Shown here one piece after another: positions 32,644 through 41,145 of a stretch of DNA of 64,000 nucleotides (positions are counted from its first letter, which is position 1; each line of letters starts with the position of its first letter). The notes beneath the pieces are model-generated. The model was not told the DNA's origin. It saw only the letters and a program-made list of their open reading frames with translations, and searched no databases. Origin of the DNA: Pedobacter steynii. Its GTDB lineage: Bacteria; Bacteroidota; Bacteroidia; Sphingobacteriales; Sphingobacteriaceae. The stretch covers positions 62,001 to 126,000 of the forward strand of contig NZ_FNGY01000010.1 of assembly GCF_900103665.1 (NCBI RefSeq), in the 5' to 3' direction. The position numbers were made by a program, and so were the translations under genes.

Positions 32644-34623
32644 ATGGCTGAATTAAATGCAAATATACCGGAAGGCGAATTAACGGAGAAATGGACCAAA
32701 TTAAGGTCTTCTATGCCATTAGTTAACCCGGCAAATAAAAGAAGCATCGAAATTATTGTAGTGGGTTCGGGATTGGCAGGTGCTTCGGCAGCGGCAACCC
32801 TGGCGGAGATGGGCTATAAAGTTAAATGTTTTTGCTTTCAGGATTCCCCGAGAAGAGCGCACTCTATCGCAGCTCAGGGCGGGATTAATGCAGCGAAAAA
32901 CTATCAGAATGATGGTGACAGTACTTACCGTCTATTCTATGATACCATAAAAGGTGGTGATTACCGTGCACGTGAAGCCAACGTTCACCGTTTGGCAGAA
33001 GTAAGTGCAAATATTATAGATCAGTGTGTGGCACAAGGTGTGCCGCTGGCAAGGGAATATGGTGGTCTGTTAGACAACCGTTCTTTTGGTGGTACACAGG
33101 TTCAAAGAACTTTTTATGCTGCCGGTCAAACGGGTCAGCAATTGCTTTTAGGTGCATACAGCGCTTTGGAGCGTCAGGTAGGAATGGGTAAAGTTGAAAT
33201 GTTTACCCGCCATGAAATGCTTGAAGTAGTTGTCGTAGATGGCAAAGCCCGTGGTATTATTGCCCGTAACCTGCTTACAGGTGAATTAGAGCGTCATTCA
33301 GGACATGCGGTATTGTTGTGTACTGGTGGTTATGGTAACGTATTCTATCTTTCTACAAATGCAATGGGCAGTAACGTAACTGCAGCATGGAAGGCACATA
33401 AAAAAGGTGCTTTCTTTGGTAACCCTTGCTATACGCAGATTCACCCTACCTGTATCCCGGTTTCAGGTGATCACCAGAGTAAATTAACCCTGATGTCTGA
33501 GTCATTACGTAATGACGGCAGAATCTGGGTGCCTAAAAAGAAAGACGATACGCGTAAAGCTTCAGAGATTCCTGAAGATGAAAGAGATTATTATTTAGAG
33601 CGCAGATATCCTGCTTTCGGTAACCTTGTACCACGTGATGTGGCTTCCAGAGCTGCTAAAGAGCGTTGTGATGCAGGTTATGGTGTAGGTAAATCTAAAT
33701 TAGCTGTTTATCTTGATTTTAAAGCCAATACGGAGCGTTATGGCCGTATTGAAGCTAACGTACAGAATATCCATAACCCTGATAAAGAAACCTGCATGCG
33801 CTTAGGCCGTGAGGTGATTAAGGAAAAATATGGTAACCTGTTTGATATGTATGCACAGATCACGGGAGAAGATCCTTATGAACTGCCAATGCGTATTTAT
33901 CCTGCGGTTCACTATACCATGGGTGGCTTATGGGTAGATTATAACTTAATGACCACCGTTCCGGGCTTATATTCCCTGGGAGAAGCAAACTTCTCTGATC
34001 ACGGAGCGAACCGCTTAGGTGCTTCTGCTTTAATGCAGGGCTTAGCGGATGGTTACTTTGTAATCCCTTATACTATTGGTGCTTACTTGTCTAAAGAACT
34101 GGCCACAAAGCCAATCCCTCAGGATCACCCGGCATTTGTAGAAGCAGAAGCCAGTGCGAGGGGAATTATCGACAAATTCTTTGCGATTAAAGGAACCAAA
34201 ACTGTTGATCATTTCCATAAGAAATTAGGAAAGATCATGTGGGAAAAATGCGGAATGGCACGTAATGCAAAAGGCTTAACTGAAGCGATCGCGGAAATTC
34301 AGCAATTGCGTAAAGATTTCTGGAGCGATGTTCGTGTACCGGGAGAAGCCAATGAGTTCAATCCTGAGCTGGAAAAAGCAGGTCGTGTGGCCGACTTTAT
34401 CGAACTGGGAGAATTGATGTGTATCGATGCGTTGAACAGAAACGAATCTTGCGGAGGTCACTTCAGGGAAGAATATCAGACTGAAGAAGGTGAAGCCATG
34501 CGTGATGATGAAAACTATGCTTACGTTGCGGCATGGGAGTTCAAAGAGGGTGTTAAATTTGAGCTGCATAAAGAAGAGCTGAAATTTGAAAACATCAAGG
34601 TTGCACAAAGAAGTTATAAATAA
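32644..34623 (+). CDS. sdhA: Succinate dehydrogenase/fumarate reductase flavoprotein subunit
   Basis: Catalytic subunit, 659 residues, oxidising succinate or reducing fumarate. An FAD-binding Rossmann start is visible (IIVVGSGLAGASAAATLAEM), then the histidine that forms the covalent flavin link region (SIAAQGGINAAKNY), the substrate-site HYTMGGLWVDY, and C-terminal GLYSLGEANFSDHGANRLGA. It lies between sdhC (27-base gap) and sdhB (26-base gap), a standard operon. Confidence 0.97.
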   Translation: MAELNANIPEGELTEKWTKLRSSMPLVNPANKRSIEIIVVGSGLAGASAAATLAEMGYKVKCFCFQDSPRRAHSIAAQGGINAAKNYQNDGDSTYRLFYDTIKGGDYRAREANVHRLAEVSANIIDQCVAQGVPLAREYGGLLDNRSFGGTQVQRTFYAAGQTGQQLLLGAYSALERQVGMGKVEMFTRHEMLEVVVVDGKARGIIARNLLTGELERHSGHAVLLCTGGYGNVFYLSTNAMGSNVTAAWKAHKKGAFFGNPCYTQIHPTCIPVSGDHQSKLTLMSESLRNDGRIWVPKKKDDTRKASEIPEDERDYYLERRYPAFGNLVPRDVASRAAKERCDAGYGVGKSKLAVYLDFKANTERYGRIEANVQNIHNPDKETCMRLGREVIKEKYGNLFDMYAQITGEDPYELPMRIYPAVHYTMGGLWVDYNLMTTVPGLYSLGEANFSDHGANRLGASALMQGLADGYFVIPYTIGAYLSKELATKPIPQDHPAFVEAEASARGIIDKFFAIKGTKTVDHFHKKLGKIMWEKCGMARNAKGLTEAIAEIQQLRKDFWSDVRVPGEANEFNPELEKAGRVADFIELGELMCIDALNRNESCGGHFREEYQTEEGEAMRDDENYAYVAAWEFKEGVKFELHKEELKFENIKVAQRSYK

Positions 34624-34649
34624 TAGCTAAGTACTAAAATCTCAATATC

Positions 34650-35420
34650 ATGAGTACAGGAAATATGAATTTAACGCTGAAAATCTGGCGTCAAAAAAAT
34701 ACAAAAGCCAAAGGTGGTTTGGTGGATTATAAACTATCAGACATTTCTCCTGATATGTCCTTCTTAGAAATGTTTGATGTATTGAACGAAGAGCTGATTT
34801 CTAAGGGTGATGAGCCGGTTGTGTTTGATCACGACTGCAGAGAGGGGATTTGTGGTGCCTGCTCGATGTTTATCAACGGCAGACCTCACGGACCAAAGGA
34901 AGGAATTACCACCTGCCAGTTACACATGCGTTCATTTAAAGATGGAGATACCATCGTTGTGGAACCATGGAGAGCGAAGGCTTTTCCGGTAGTTAAAGAT
35001 TTAACGGTAGATAGGTCTGCGTTCGACAGAGTTATTGCGGCTGGAGGCTTTATTTCTGTGAATACAGGGAACGCACAGGATGCCAACAACCTGCCTATTC
35101 CAAAAGTACAGGCCGATTCAGCATTCGAAGCTGCAGCTTGTATTGGTTGTGGTGCTTGCGTAGCTACCTGCAAGAATGCATCTGCCATGTTATTTGTTTC
35201 TGCAAAAGTATCTCAGCTGGCGCAATTGCCTCAGGGACAGCCGGAACGTTACCGCAGGGTTCAAACTATGGTGGCGCAGATGGATGCAGAAGGATTTGGA
35301 AATTGTACCAATACCGGTGCTTGTGAAGCGGAATGCCCTAAAGGAATTTCTTTAGAGAACATTGCACGTATGAATAGAGATTATTTGTCTGCAAAATTTG
35401 TATCTGAGGAAGATATTTAA
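34650..35420 (+). CDS. sdhB: Succinate dehydrogenase/fumarate reductase iron-sulfur subunit
   Basis: Electron-transfer subunit, 256 residues, linking the flavin to the membrane quinone. A plant-type [2Fe-2S] ligand set (CREGICGACSMFINGRPHGP) lies in the N-terminal half, and the [4Fe-4S]/[3Fe-4S] sets (CIGCGACVATCKN and CTNTGACEAECPKGI) in the C-terminal half. Last gene of the operon. Confidence 0.97.
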   Translation: MSTGNMNLTLKIWRQKNTKAKGGLVDYKLSDISPDMSFLEMFDVLNEELISKGDEPVVFDHDCREGICGACSMFINGRPHGPKEGITTCQLHMRSFKDGDTIVVEPWRAKAFPVVKDLTVDRSAFDRVIAAGGFISVNTGNAQDANNLPIPKVQADSAFEAAACIGCGACVATCKNASAMLFVSAKVSQLAQLPQGQPERYRRVQTMVAQMDAEGFGNCTNTGACEAECPKGISLENIARMNRDYLSAKFVSEEDI

Positions 35421-35451
35421 TAAATTTAGCTAACGAGACAAGGATATTTGA

Positions 35452-35485
35452 CACGAAAGCCCGGCTATTTAGCTGGGCTTTCGTG
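35452..35485. terminator. Terminator between convergent sdhB and blaR1-like genes
   Basis: CACGAAAGCCCGGCTA (35452-35467) pairs with TAGCTGGGCTTTCGTG (35470-35485), with one G-T wobble. The long stem can serve both directions. Confidence 0.75.
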
Positions 35486-35513
35486 CATTAGCGGGAGGTT
35501 GGGGGTATAGTCT

Positions 35514-37499
35514 TTAGTCTTTTTTGTCTTCTTTCTGTTTCGTTTGTAAAGCGGCTTTTGTCTTGATCAAGATCACACCGTTTGCGCCTGCTGAACCGTA
35601 AAGTGTAGTGGCCGACTCTTTTAAAACTTCAATACTTTCAATGTTGTTTGGATTGATTTCATTGATGCTGGTTTCAGGTTTCTTGCCATCTACCAGGATC
35701 AGTGGGTCTTTGCCGGTACCAAGGCCTGTAAGTTTCAGCTTTTTATCTGTGCCCTCTGTAACGTTTAACCCGATTACTTTACCTGTTCTATTGCCTGCAG
35801 GAGGATCACTTGTTAAACTAAAGCTGATCGGAATATTGTATTTCACCCGGACTGTTTTTCCATGGTAAACACCTGGAATCCACTTCGGTGAAGCCTTCAA
35901 GACCCTTACGGCTTCTTCATCCGTTCCTGCGCCAAGCTTTCTTTCTACCTTAATGTCTGCAAGGTCACCGTTTTTTTCTACGATAAAAGATAGGAATACT
36001 TTGCCTTGCACGTTTTTTTCCTGAGCCTCTGCCGGATACTTAACGGTCTTGCTTAGGTATTTATAGAATCTTTCCATTCCTCCCGGAAATCCAGGTTGTC
36101 TGTCGATGGAAACAAAGTCGTAAACTTTAACGTCATTCGGATCTGTCCGAATTTCCTCCACAGGAATGACATTCGCATTTGCCGATTCAGATTTATAGCC
36201 CATAACGGTGATTTTGCTGAGGCTCTTATAACCTTTTACCGGGCTTAATTTCAGGTTCTTTTTAGCACTGGTTGCTCCGGATAGGATAAAGGAAACAGGC
36301 AATGAGTAATTACCGTCCTGGCTGCTTTTGAAATCTCTGTAGCTCAACACGATTCTCATGACCTCGGTTTCAAATCCTGAACCAAGCTTGTTTACGACAC
36401 TGATCGCTCCGATATGTCCGTCTTTAAGACTAAACTTAATCTGGCTGTTTCCCTGAAGGTCGGTATTGTAAGCTTCTGCCGGATACCTGATGCCGCGTTT
36501 AAGGTAGTTGTAAAAGCCTTCCCAGGCAGGGTCAGTTACGTTTTGTGGTTTAATAACCGCTTCCCGCTTCATATTCGACACGGCAATTTCTATAGGTGCA
36601 GATATGACGTCTTTCACAACATTCAGCGGGGTATTTAATGGGATCTCTTCTGTTACAGCAATGATGCTTTCGTTACTGCGGATAGTGGCAGACGACATCA
36701 CCAATGTGATGGCAAAAAGAGGTAAAAACAATCCGTATTTTAATACGGCGGTCTTTTTTGATCTTTGTTTATGTAGCATAAATATTCTCTTTTTAATCAG
36801 TGATTTATTAAAGAAAGTATTAGTGAGGCTACTGGGAGCGATGTTAAATGCCCTGCTCAACAGGAGCAATGCATATTGCTCTTTGTCGCCCTGAAATCTG
36901 GCAGCTTCCTCATCTGCCAGGTATTCATGAATGTTTTTAATGGTATGCTTATAAAAATAAATGATGGGGTTGAACCAGGTGAAAACGGCCAGTAATTCAA
37001 AGAACAGTACGTCCAGCGTATGCCATTGACGGATGTGAATCTCTTCATGTTTGTCGATGGTTTGCACTTCCGGCAGGTTTGTATCTATTCTTTTCTTCCT
37101 GAAAAAGGAGAAGGCATTTCCAACATGTTCCTCTTGAAGCAAACGTTGTACTTTTAGTAATTTGTAGATGAAGAGAAGGGCAAAAATCAGCAGACCGGTC
37201 AGATAAATGGCTACAATCACATTTCCGGGGCTTAGTTTTTCCGGAGCATCTGATCCAACGCTAACCTGTGTCATAAGGTCATTTAGCTGATCAACACCAG
37301 TATAAATTGGGGTCGCCGCGGCCTGGTTACCAAACCATTCAAACCTTAAAAAAGGAATGGATAGAGAACATATTCCCGCCGAGATCAGATAAATCCTGTT
37401 GAGGATGAAATAAGTCTCTTTAGCTAAAAATAGTTTATAGAAGCCATAGAATAATACCAGGTATATATTGGCCTGCAGGATATAATGTGCCCAACTCAT
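35514..37499 (-). CDS. BlaR1-type M56 metallopeptidase sensor with two TonB C-terminal domains and a plug-like tail
   Basis: Membrane signal transducer of 661 residues. The M56 part has four hydrophobic helices (about 5-25, 34-52, 95-115, 163-183 and one near 258-275) and the zinc site H151-E-x-x-H155 plus the HEYLADEEA Glu. In BlaR1 systems this protease inactivates the BlaI repressor. The periplasmic half differs from a beta-lactam sensor: two TonB C-terminal-like domains (about 325-410 and 470-565), each with a YPAEA motif, and a terminal SusC-plug-like segment (PLILVDGK ... YGSAGANGVILIKTK). It overlaps blaI by 4 bases. The inducer is unknown; penicillin sensing is not supported. Confidence 0.88.
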   Translation of the reverse strand: MSWAHYILQANIYLVLFYGFYKLFLAKETYFILNRIYLISAGICSLSIPFLRFEWFGNQAAATPIYTGVDQLNDLMTQVSVGSDAPEKLSPGNVIVAIYLTGLLIFALLFIYKLLKVQRLLQEEHVGNAFSFFRKKRIDTNLPEVQTIDKHEEIHIRQWHTLDVLFFELLAVFTWFNPIIYFYKHTIKNIHEYLADEEAARFQGDKEQYALLLLSRAFNIAPSSLTNTFFNKSLIKKRIFMLHKQRSKKTAVLKYGLFLPLFAITLVMSSATIRSNESIIAVTEEIPLNTPLNVVKDVISAPIEIAVSNMKREAVIKPQNVTDPAWEGFYNYLKRGIRYPAEAYNTDLQGNSQIKFSLKDGHIGAISVVNKLGSGFETEVMRIVLSYRDFKSSQDGNYSLPVSFILSGATSAKKNLKLSPVKGYKSLSKITVMGYKSESANANVIPVEEIRTDPNDVKVYDFVSIDRQPGFPGGMERFYKYLSKTVKYPAEAQEKNVQGKVFLSFIVEKNGDLADIKVERKLGAGTDEEAVRVLKASPKWIPGVYHGKTVRVKYNIPISFSLTSDPPAGNRTGKVIGLNVTEGTDKKLKLTGLGTGKDPLILVDGKKPETSINEINPNNIESIEVLKESATTLYGSAGANGVILIKTKAALQTKQKEDKKD

Positions 37500-37873
37500 C
37501 TCGGTCTGTTTTTAATTTTGTTAATCATTTTTAAAATTTCATCTACATCGCTTAAATCAAGCTTTTCTTCCTTAACAAAAAAGGAAAACATGCTTTCCAC
37601 AGAATTCTCAAAATAGTTACCTAGTAACTTTTCGGTAGCATGGCGTTTGTAGTCTTCCCTGCTGATGAGCGGAAAGTACTGATGTGATTTTCCGAATGCC
37701 TCATGTCCGATAAAACCCTTTACTTCCAGTATCCTGATAATCGTAGATACCGTATTGTAAGCCGGCTTTGGCTCCGGTAAAAAATCCATCACGTCTTTTA
37801 CAAACCCCTTTTCTATTTGCCATAGAATTTGCATCAACTGTTCTTCTGCTTTTGTTAAATCTTTAATGTCCAT
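37496..37873 (-). CDS. BlaI/MecI/CopY-family transcriptional repressor
   Basis: Winged-helix repressor of 125 residues. The DNA-binding domain (about 1-75) includes LTKAEEQLMQILWQIEKGFV and the recognition region PKPAYNTVSTIIRILEVKG; the C-terminal helices dimerise. Such repressors are cleaved when the partner M56 protease, here the overlapping downstream gene, is activated. Two ACTAA-N4-TTAGT dyads lie 68-109 bases upstream, fitting autoregulation. Confidence 0.93.
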   Translation of the reverse strand: MDIKDLTKAEEQLMQILWQIEKGFVKDVMDFLPEPKPAYNTVSTIIRILEVKGFIGHEAFGKSHQYFPLISREDYKRHATEKLLGNYFENSVESMFSFFVKEEKLDLSDVDEILKMINKIKNRPR

Positions 37874-37940
37874 CTTTTATTGTATTAACCGGTTTTTTTA
37901 ATTGGTTTAAGGATCATAACTATTCGTCAATAGTACTATA

Positions 37941-37982
37941 ACTAAAACCTTAGTATAAACTTAAAACTAATATTTTAGTTTT
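37941..37982 (-). promoter_or_regulatory. Two candidate BlaI-type operators
   Basis: Dyad 1 is ACTAA-AACC-TTAGT (37941-37954). Dyad 2 is AAAACTAA-TATT-TTAGTTTT (37963-37982). Their centres are 25 bp apart, and the ACTA...TAGT core resembles known BlaI/MecI operator cores. Confidence 0.6.
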
Positions 37983-38007
37983 CAAAGAATTTTAATGGAA
38001 ATATTTT

Positions 38008-38057
38008 AGTTTAAACAAAGAAACCTCTGAATTTTCAGAGGTTTCTTTGTTTAAACT
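38008..38057 (-). terminator. Very long hairpin after the M28 peptidase gene
   Basis: A perfect 23-bp stem (38008-38030 with 38035-38057) around the loop ATTT, eight bases past the peptidase stop. On the minus strand an A/T-rich stretch follows. It separates the peptidase gene from the BlaI operator region. Confidence 0.8.
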
Positions 38058-38064
38058 GGCTTTT

Positions 38065-39633
38065 TTACTGCTTTGGAACCTCAGGAGTCTTTGGCAATTC
38101 TTTTCTCGGAATCTGTGCTTCACGTTCAGACGTGTGATATACAAAAGAGGCGACTATGGTTGCTGCTCTTTTTAAATCTTCTTCCGCTAAGCGGTCGAAG
38201 GTATCCTGATTGGTATGATGGGTACGGGTATTGTAATCCATTGGATCCTGGATGAACTGAAATCCGGGAATCCCCACTGCATCAAAGGCCTGGTGATCTG
38301 TTCCTCCGGTATTGCCGGCAGTAACTGTTTTTGCGCCTAAATCCTGGAAGGGGGTTAACCATTCCTGGAATATGGGGCCTGCTGCGGTATTCCCCTGTAA
38401 ATAAATTCCTCTGATCGCACCGGTTCCATTATCAAGGTTATAATACGCGCTGATCTTTTTGTGATCCTTGGTCAATACCATCGTTTTGGGATCCCCAAAA
38501 TGTTTGGCTACATAACCTCTGGAGCCATGTAGACCCTGTTCTTCAGAACTCCATAACGCCACCCTGATGGTCCTTTTAGGCTTAAAATTAATGGCTTTAA
38601 GAATTCTCATAGTCTCCATCATTACTGCCGCTCCGGCAGCATTATCGGTAGCCCCTGTAGCCGAATGCCAGGAATCATAATGTCCGCCAATCATCACCAC
38701 TTCATCTTTTAACTTTCTATCTGTTCCGGGAATCTCTGCAATCACGTTATACCCCTGAGGATCCTGATCATAGAAGGACGTTCTGATATCGGCCTCTACT
38801 TCTACTTTCTCTCCTGCACGAAGCAAACGAAGGATATGAAGGTAGTCTTCTGCAGATATTTCCAGTTCAGGAGCAACAGGTTTTGCATCCAGTGCATAAG
38901 AGGCACCATTGCTGGTGAAGAATGTGCCGTGGTTTCCCCGGCCGTAACTAAGGAGCAGGCCCACTTGTTCTTCCAGCATAAAACTGGCCATAGCAGCGCG
39001 GATTTCTCTCATCTTCATCATTTGGGCCATCATATTGTTAGCTGCCCCGGCACGCGGGCGCTGTCCTTGTGGCTGTGGTGCTGCTTCTGCCATTTTAGCA
39101 AGCTCAGCATCAGTATATCTGACTGCATCGGCTTTATAGCTGTTTTGTAAGGGCTGTATCGTAACCTGATCAAACATCACAATTTTTCCGGCAAGTTTTC
39201 CTTTATAAGGTAAAAGGTCGGTAATCGTATCCGCTTTGATCAGGATGACCTCAGATTTTATCGCACCCTTAGTTCCCGGAGTCCATGCCTTAGGCGCACC
39301 AATCATCGCATGATAATAAGGCAGGGTAGTTGCTGCATAGTATTTGTCGATCTGCCATCCTTTACCAAATTGACCCCATGCTTCCAGGTGTACATTTTTT
39401 AGTCCCCAGGAGGTGAATTGTCTTACCGCCCAATCCTGCGCACGTTTTAATCCCGGGGAATTGGATAGGCGCGGGCCTGCAACATCAGTAATCTGAAATG
39501 CAATATCCATTACCTTCGAGTTTTCAAGGCCTTCCTGGCGTATTTTCTGTACCGCGGCCGTATTCGTCTGCTCCTGAGCAGATAAAGAGAGACTGAAGCA
39601 TAGTGCTAGTCCGGTTATTGTAAGTGTTTTCAT
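38065..39633 (-). CDS. Secreted M28-family zinc metallopeptidase with PA insert
   Basis: Exported aminopeptidase- or carboxypeptidase-like enzyme, about 522 residues. Signal peptide (1-19, ending SLSAQ), a PA-type domain (about 130-270) with a Gln/Pro/Arg-rich insert, then the M28 catalytic domain with zinc ligands in GGHYDSWH, TGATDNAAG, SSEEQGLHGS and GTDHQAF. The preferred start is ATG 39633, which opens the signal peptide and has a GGA-rich stretch upstream; ATG 39660 would add nine residues. Substrate unknown. Confidence 0.92.
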   Translation of the reverse strand: MKTLTITGLALCFSLSLSAQEQTNTAAVQKIRQEGLENSKVMDIAFQITDVAGPRLSNSPGLKRAQDWAVRQFTSWGLKNVHLEAWGQFGKGWQIDKYYAATTLPYYHAMIGAPKAWTPGTKGAIKSEVILIKADTITDLLPYKGKLAGKIVMFDQVTIQPLQNSYKADAVRYTDAELAKMAEAAPQPQGQRPRAGAANNMMAQMMKMREIRAAMASFMLEEQVGLLLSYGRGNHGTFFTSNGASYALDAKPVAPELEISAEDYLHILRLLRAGEKVEVEADIRTSFYDQDPQGYNVIAEIPGTDRKLKDEVVMIGGHYDSWHSATGATDNAAGAAVMMETMRILKAINFKPKRTIRVALWSSEEQGLHGSRGYVAKHFGDPKTMVLTKDHKKISAYYNLDNGTGAIRGIYLQGNTAAGPIFQEWLTPFQDLGAKTVTAGNTGGTDHQAFDAVGIPGFQFIQDPMDYNTRTHHTNQDTFDRLAEEDLKRAATIVASFVYHTSEREAQIPRKELPKTPEVPKQ

Positions 39634-39792
39634 ATCTATTTTTTCCTTGGAATTTTTCATTAATACCTGAATTTACAGGAAAAGATAATTGCTTGTATCT
39701 CCCTAATCATATTTTTACATCATTAGTTAAATGTTCGGGGCGATTTACAAATAGGGATCACAGCTTTCCAAACGTTCTTCATATACGTTAAT

Positions 39793-40261
39793 TAATTACA
39801 AGCTTTTTGCTTTCTATGGTCAACAAGATCTCACCGCTTCAACCGAAGTGATCCGTTCTTCAATATCAACTATAGCTGCTTCCATTTGCCTGTTGGCTGC
39901 GATGCTCTGCATCGGCATGGTCCTGAGGCATGCTCACCTGGAGTAAGTGGCCCAGCTTTTAATCCTTTAATATGTTTATCACTTTGGTTGTTTTGTTACC
40001 AGTTTATCAGATTTTTCTCTGATAATATTAGCCAATATTTGACTGAACAAATTATTTTTACCATTGGTGGGTATCTATCTTCCCTCTTTTAGCCAGCTTA
40101 TATAGCCTTTTGTATCGCTTTGCTGATAAAGCAAAATATCAGCCTCAACATAAAATTCAATAAAGTTGCCAAAACCAATAATACCTTTTGCAAGATTCTT
40201 AACAGTAATAAATTATGAAATTTAACAGGCTCTGAAAAAAGTGGCCAAAAGCTTGTAATTA
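39793..40261. repeat. Segment bounded by 15-bp inverted repeats (MITE-like remnant?)
   Basis: TAATTACAAGCTTTT (39793-39807) and its exact inverse (40247-40261) bracket about 470 bases without a gene. Homology resumes outside the arms (TTCATATA on the left, TATATGAA on the right). No target-site duplication was found. Confidence 0.5.
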
Positions 40262-40309
40262 GAATATATGAAAAACATTTTGGACAACTGTGAAGCAGAA
40301 CTAAATAGG

Positions 40310-40335
40310 AAATGGCGGTACCAAGACCGCCATTT
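40310..40335 (-). terminator. Terminator after the ABC permease gene
   Basis: AAATGGCGGT (40310-40319), loop ACCAAG, ACCGCCATTT (40326-40335), 26 bases past the permease stop. Confidence 0.75.
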
Positions 40336-40360
40336 CTGACTATTAACTAAAACTAAAAAA

Positions 40361-41143
40361 CTATTTGATGCTCTTCCTGGCGACAATAAAGTAACCGGCG
40401 ACAAAGAGGATAACGGCGTAAATAAGACTGCTGTAAATCTCCTGACTAAACAGTTGATCCATATTTTTCGACTTGGTCATGGATAAAGCCAATGTCGGAT
40501 GACTGTAAGGAACGAAGTAGGCATATTCCCATCCTTTGGTGGCCACAATAATTCCGGCAATAATCCCTATAAATCCAATCCCCATAGGTTTTAAAAAGTC
40601 CGACCAGATCAGGCTAATGATGAACTGTAGTGATAATATTCCCAGGGAAGAAAGGAACATCTTGAAATATATTTTTGATAGCAGGGCCACTGGGGAATAC
40701 CCATTGAACGTAAAACCACTATTTAATGCCTGCAATAGATAGCCGGATAAAATGGTGAACAGTGCAAATAGGAACAAACATATAAATATCAATATCACCG
40801 CGTATAAATATTTTGCTGCGTAAATTGAAAACTTGTTGAGCGGTTGTGCAAAGAGGCTTTTCCAGGTATCGTTCTTATGTTCAATATTGTTGACCGAAAA
40901 AGCCATAAAGATCACATAAAAGGGAAGGATCAACATGCCCATCACGCCAAGGGCTCCTCCGCTAAAGTTCATCCACAACACTTGGGAGGGAAAATGCATT
41001 TTTATGATTTTATCCGCATTGCTGAGGAATCCAAAGGCAATTAGTCCGCAAATGATCAATGGAAGGACAATCGCTGCCCAAAAGGCAAGCGTCTTTCTTG
41101 ATTTATAAAATTCAGATTGTAAGGATAGGAGTAATGAGCGCAT
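40361..41143 (-). CDS. ABC-2 type transporter permease
   Basis: Integral membrane permease of 260 residues with about six hydrophobic helices and no nucleotide-binding motifs, resembling the BcrB/lantibiotic-immunity class. It is encoded 2 bases after its ATPase and should form an exporter with it. Substrate unknown; antimicrobial-peptide efflux is a guess from family and from the adjacent LytS/LytTR regulators. Confidence 0.88.
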   Translation of the reverse strand: MRSLLLSLQSEFYKSRKTLAFWAAIVLPLIICGLIAFGFLSNADKIIKMHFPSQVLWMNFSGGALGVMGMLILPFYVIFMAFSVNNIEHKNDTWKSLFAQPLNKFSIYAAKYLYAVILIFICLFLFALFTILSGYLLQALNSGFTFNGYSPVALLSKIYFKMFLSSLGILSLQFIISLIWSDFLKPMGIGFIGIIAGIIVATKGWEYAYFVPYSHPTLALSMTKSKNMDQLFSQEIYSSLIYAVILFVAGYFIVARKSIK

Positions 41144-41145
41144 GA

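Larger units (their letters stand above)
39661..40360. other. 700-base gene-free stretch
   Basis: No supported gene. It holds an inverted-repeat-bounded segment (39793-40261, listed separately), a small hairpin TATCAGA/TCTGATA (40005-40024), and a minus-strand 32-codon open fragment beginning MPMQSIAANRQMEAAIVDIE near 39918 that may be a decayed coding remnant. A patch near 39885-39955 is more GC-rich than the surrounding A/T-rich sequence. Confidence 0.5.

Noticed and set aside
35514..37873. Beta-lactam resistance regulator
   Set aside because: BlaR1/BlaI homology is real, but there is no penicillin-binding sensor domain and no beta-lactamase gene nearby.
39886..40092. 68-residue plus-strand frame in the gene-free gap
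   Set aside because: No family resemblance, no promoter or ribosome-site support, and it crosses a GC shift and a hairpin.
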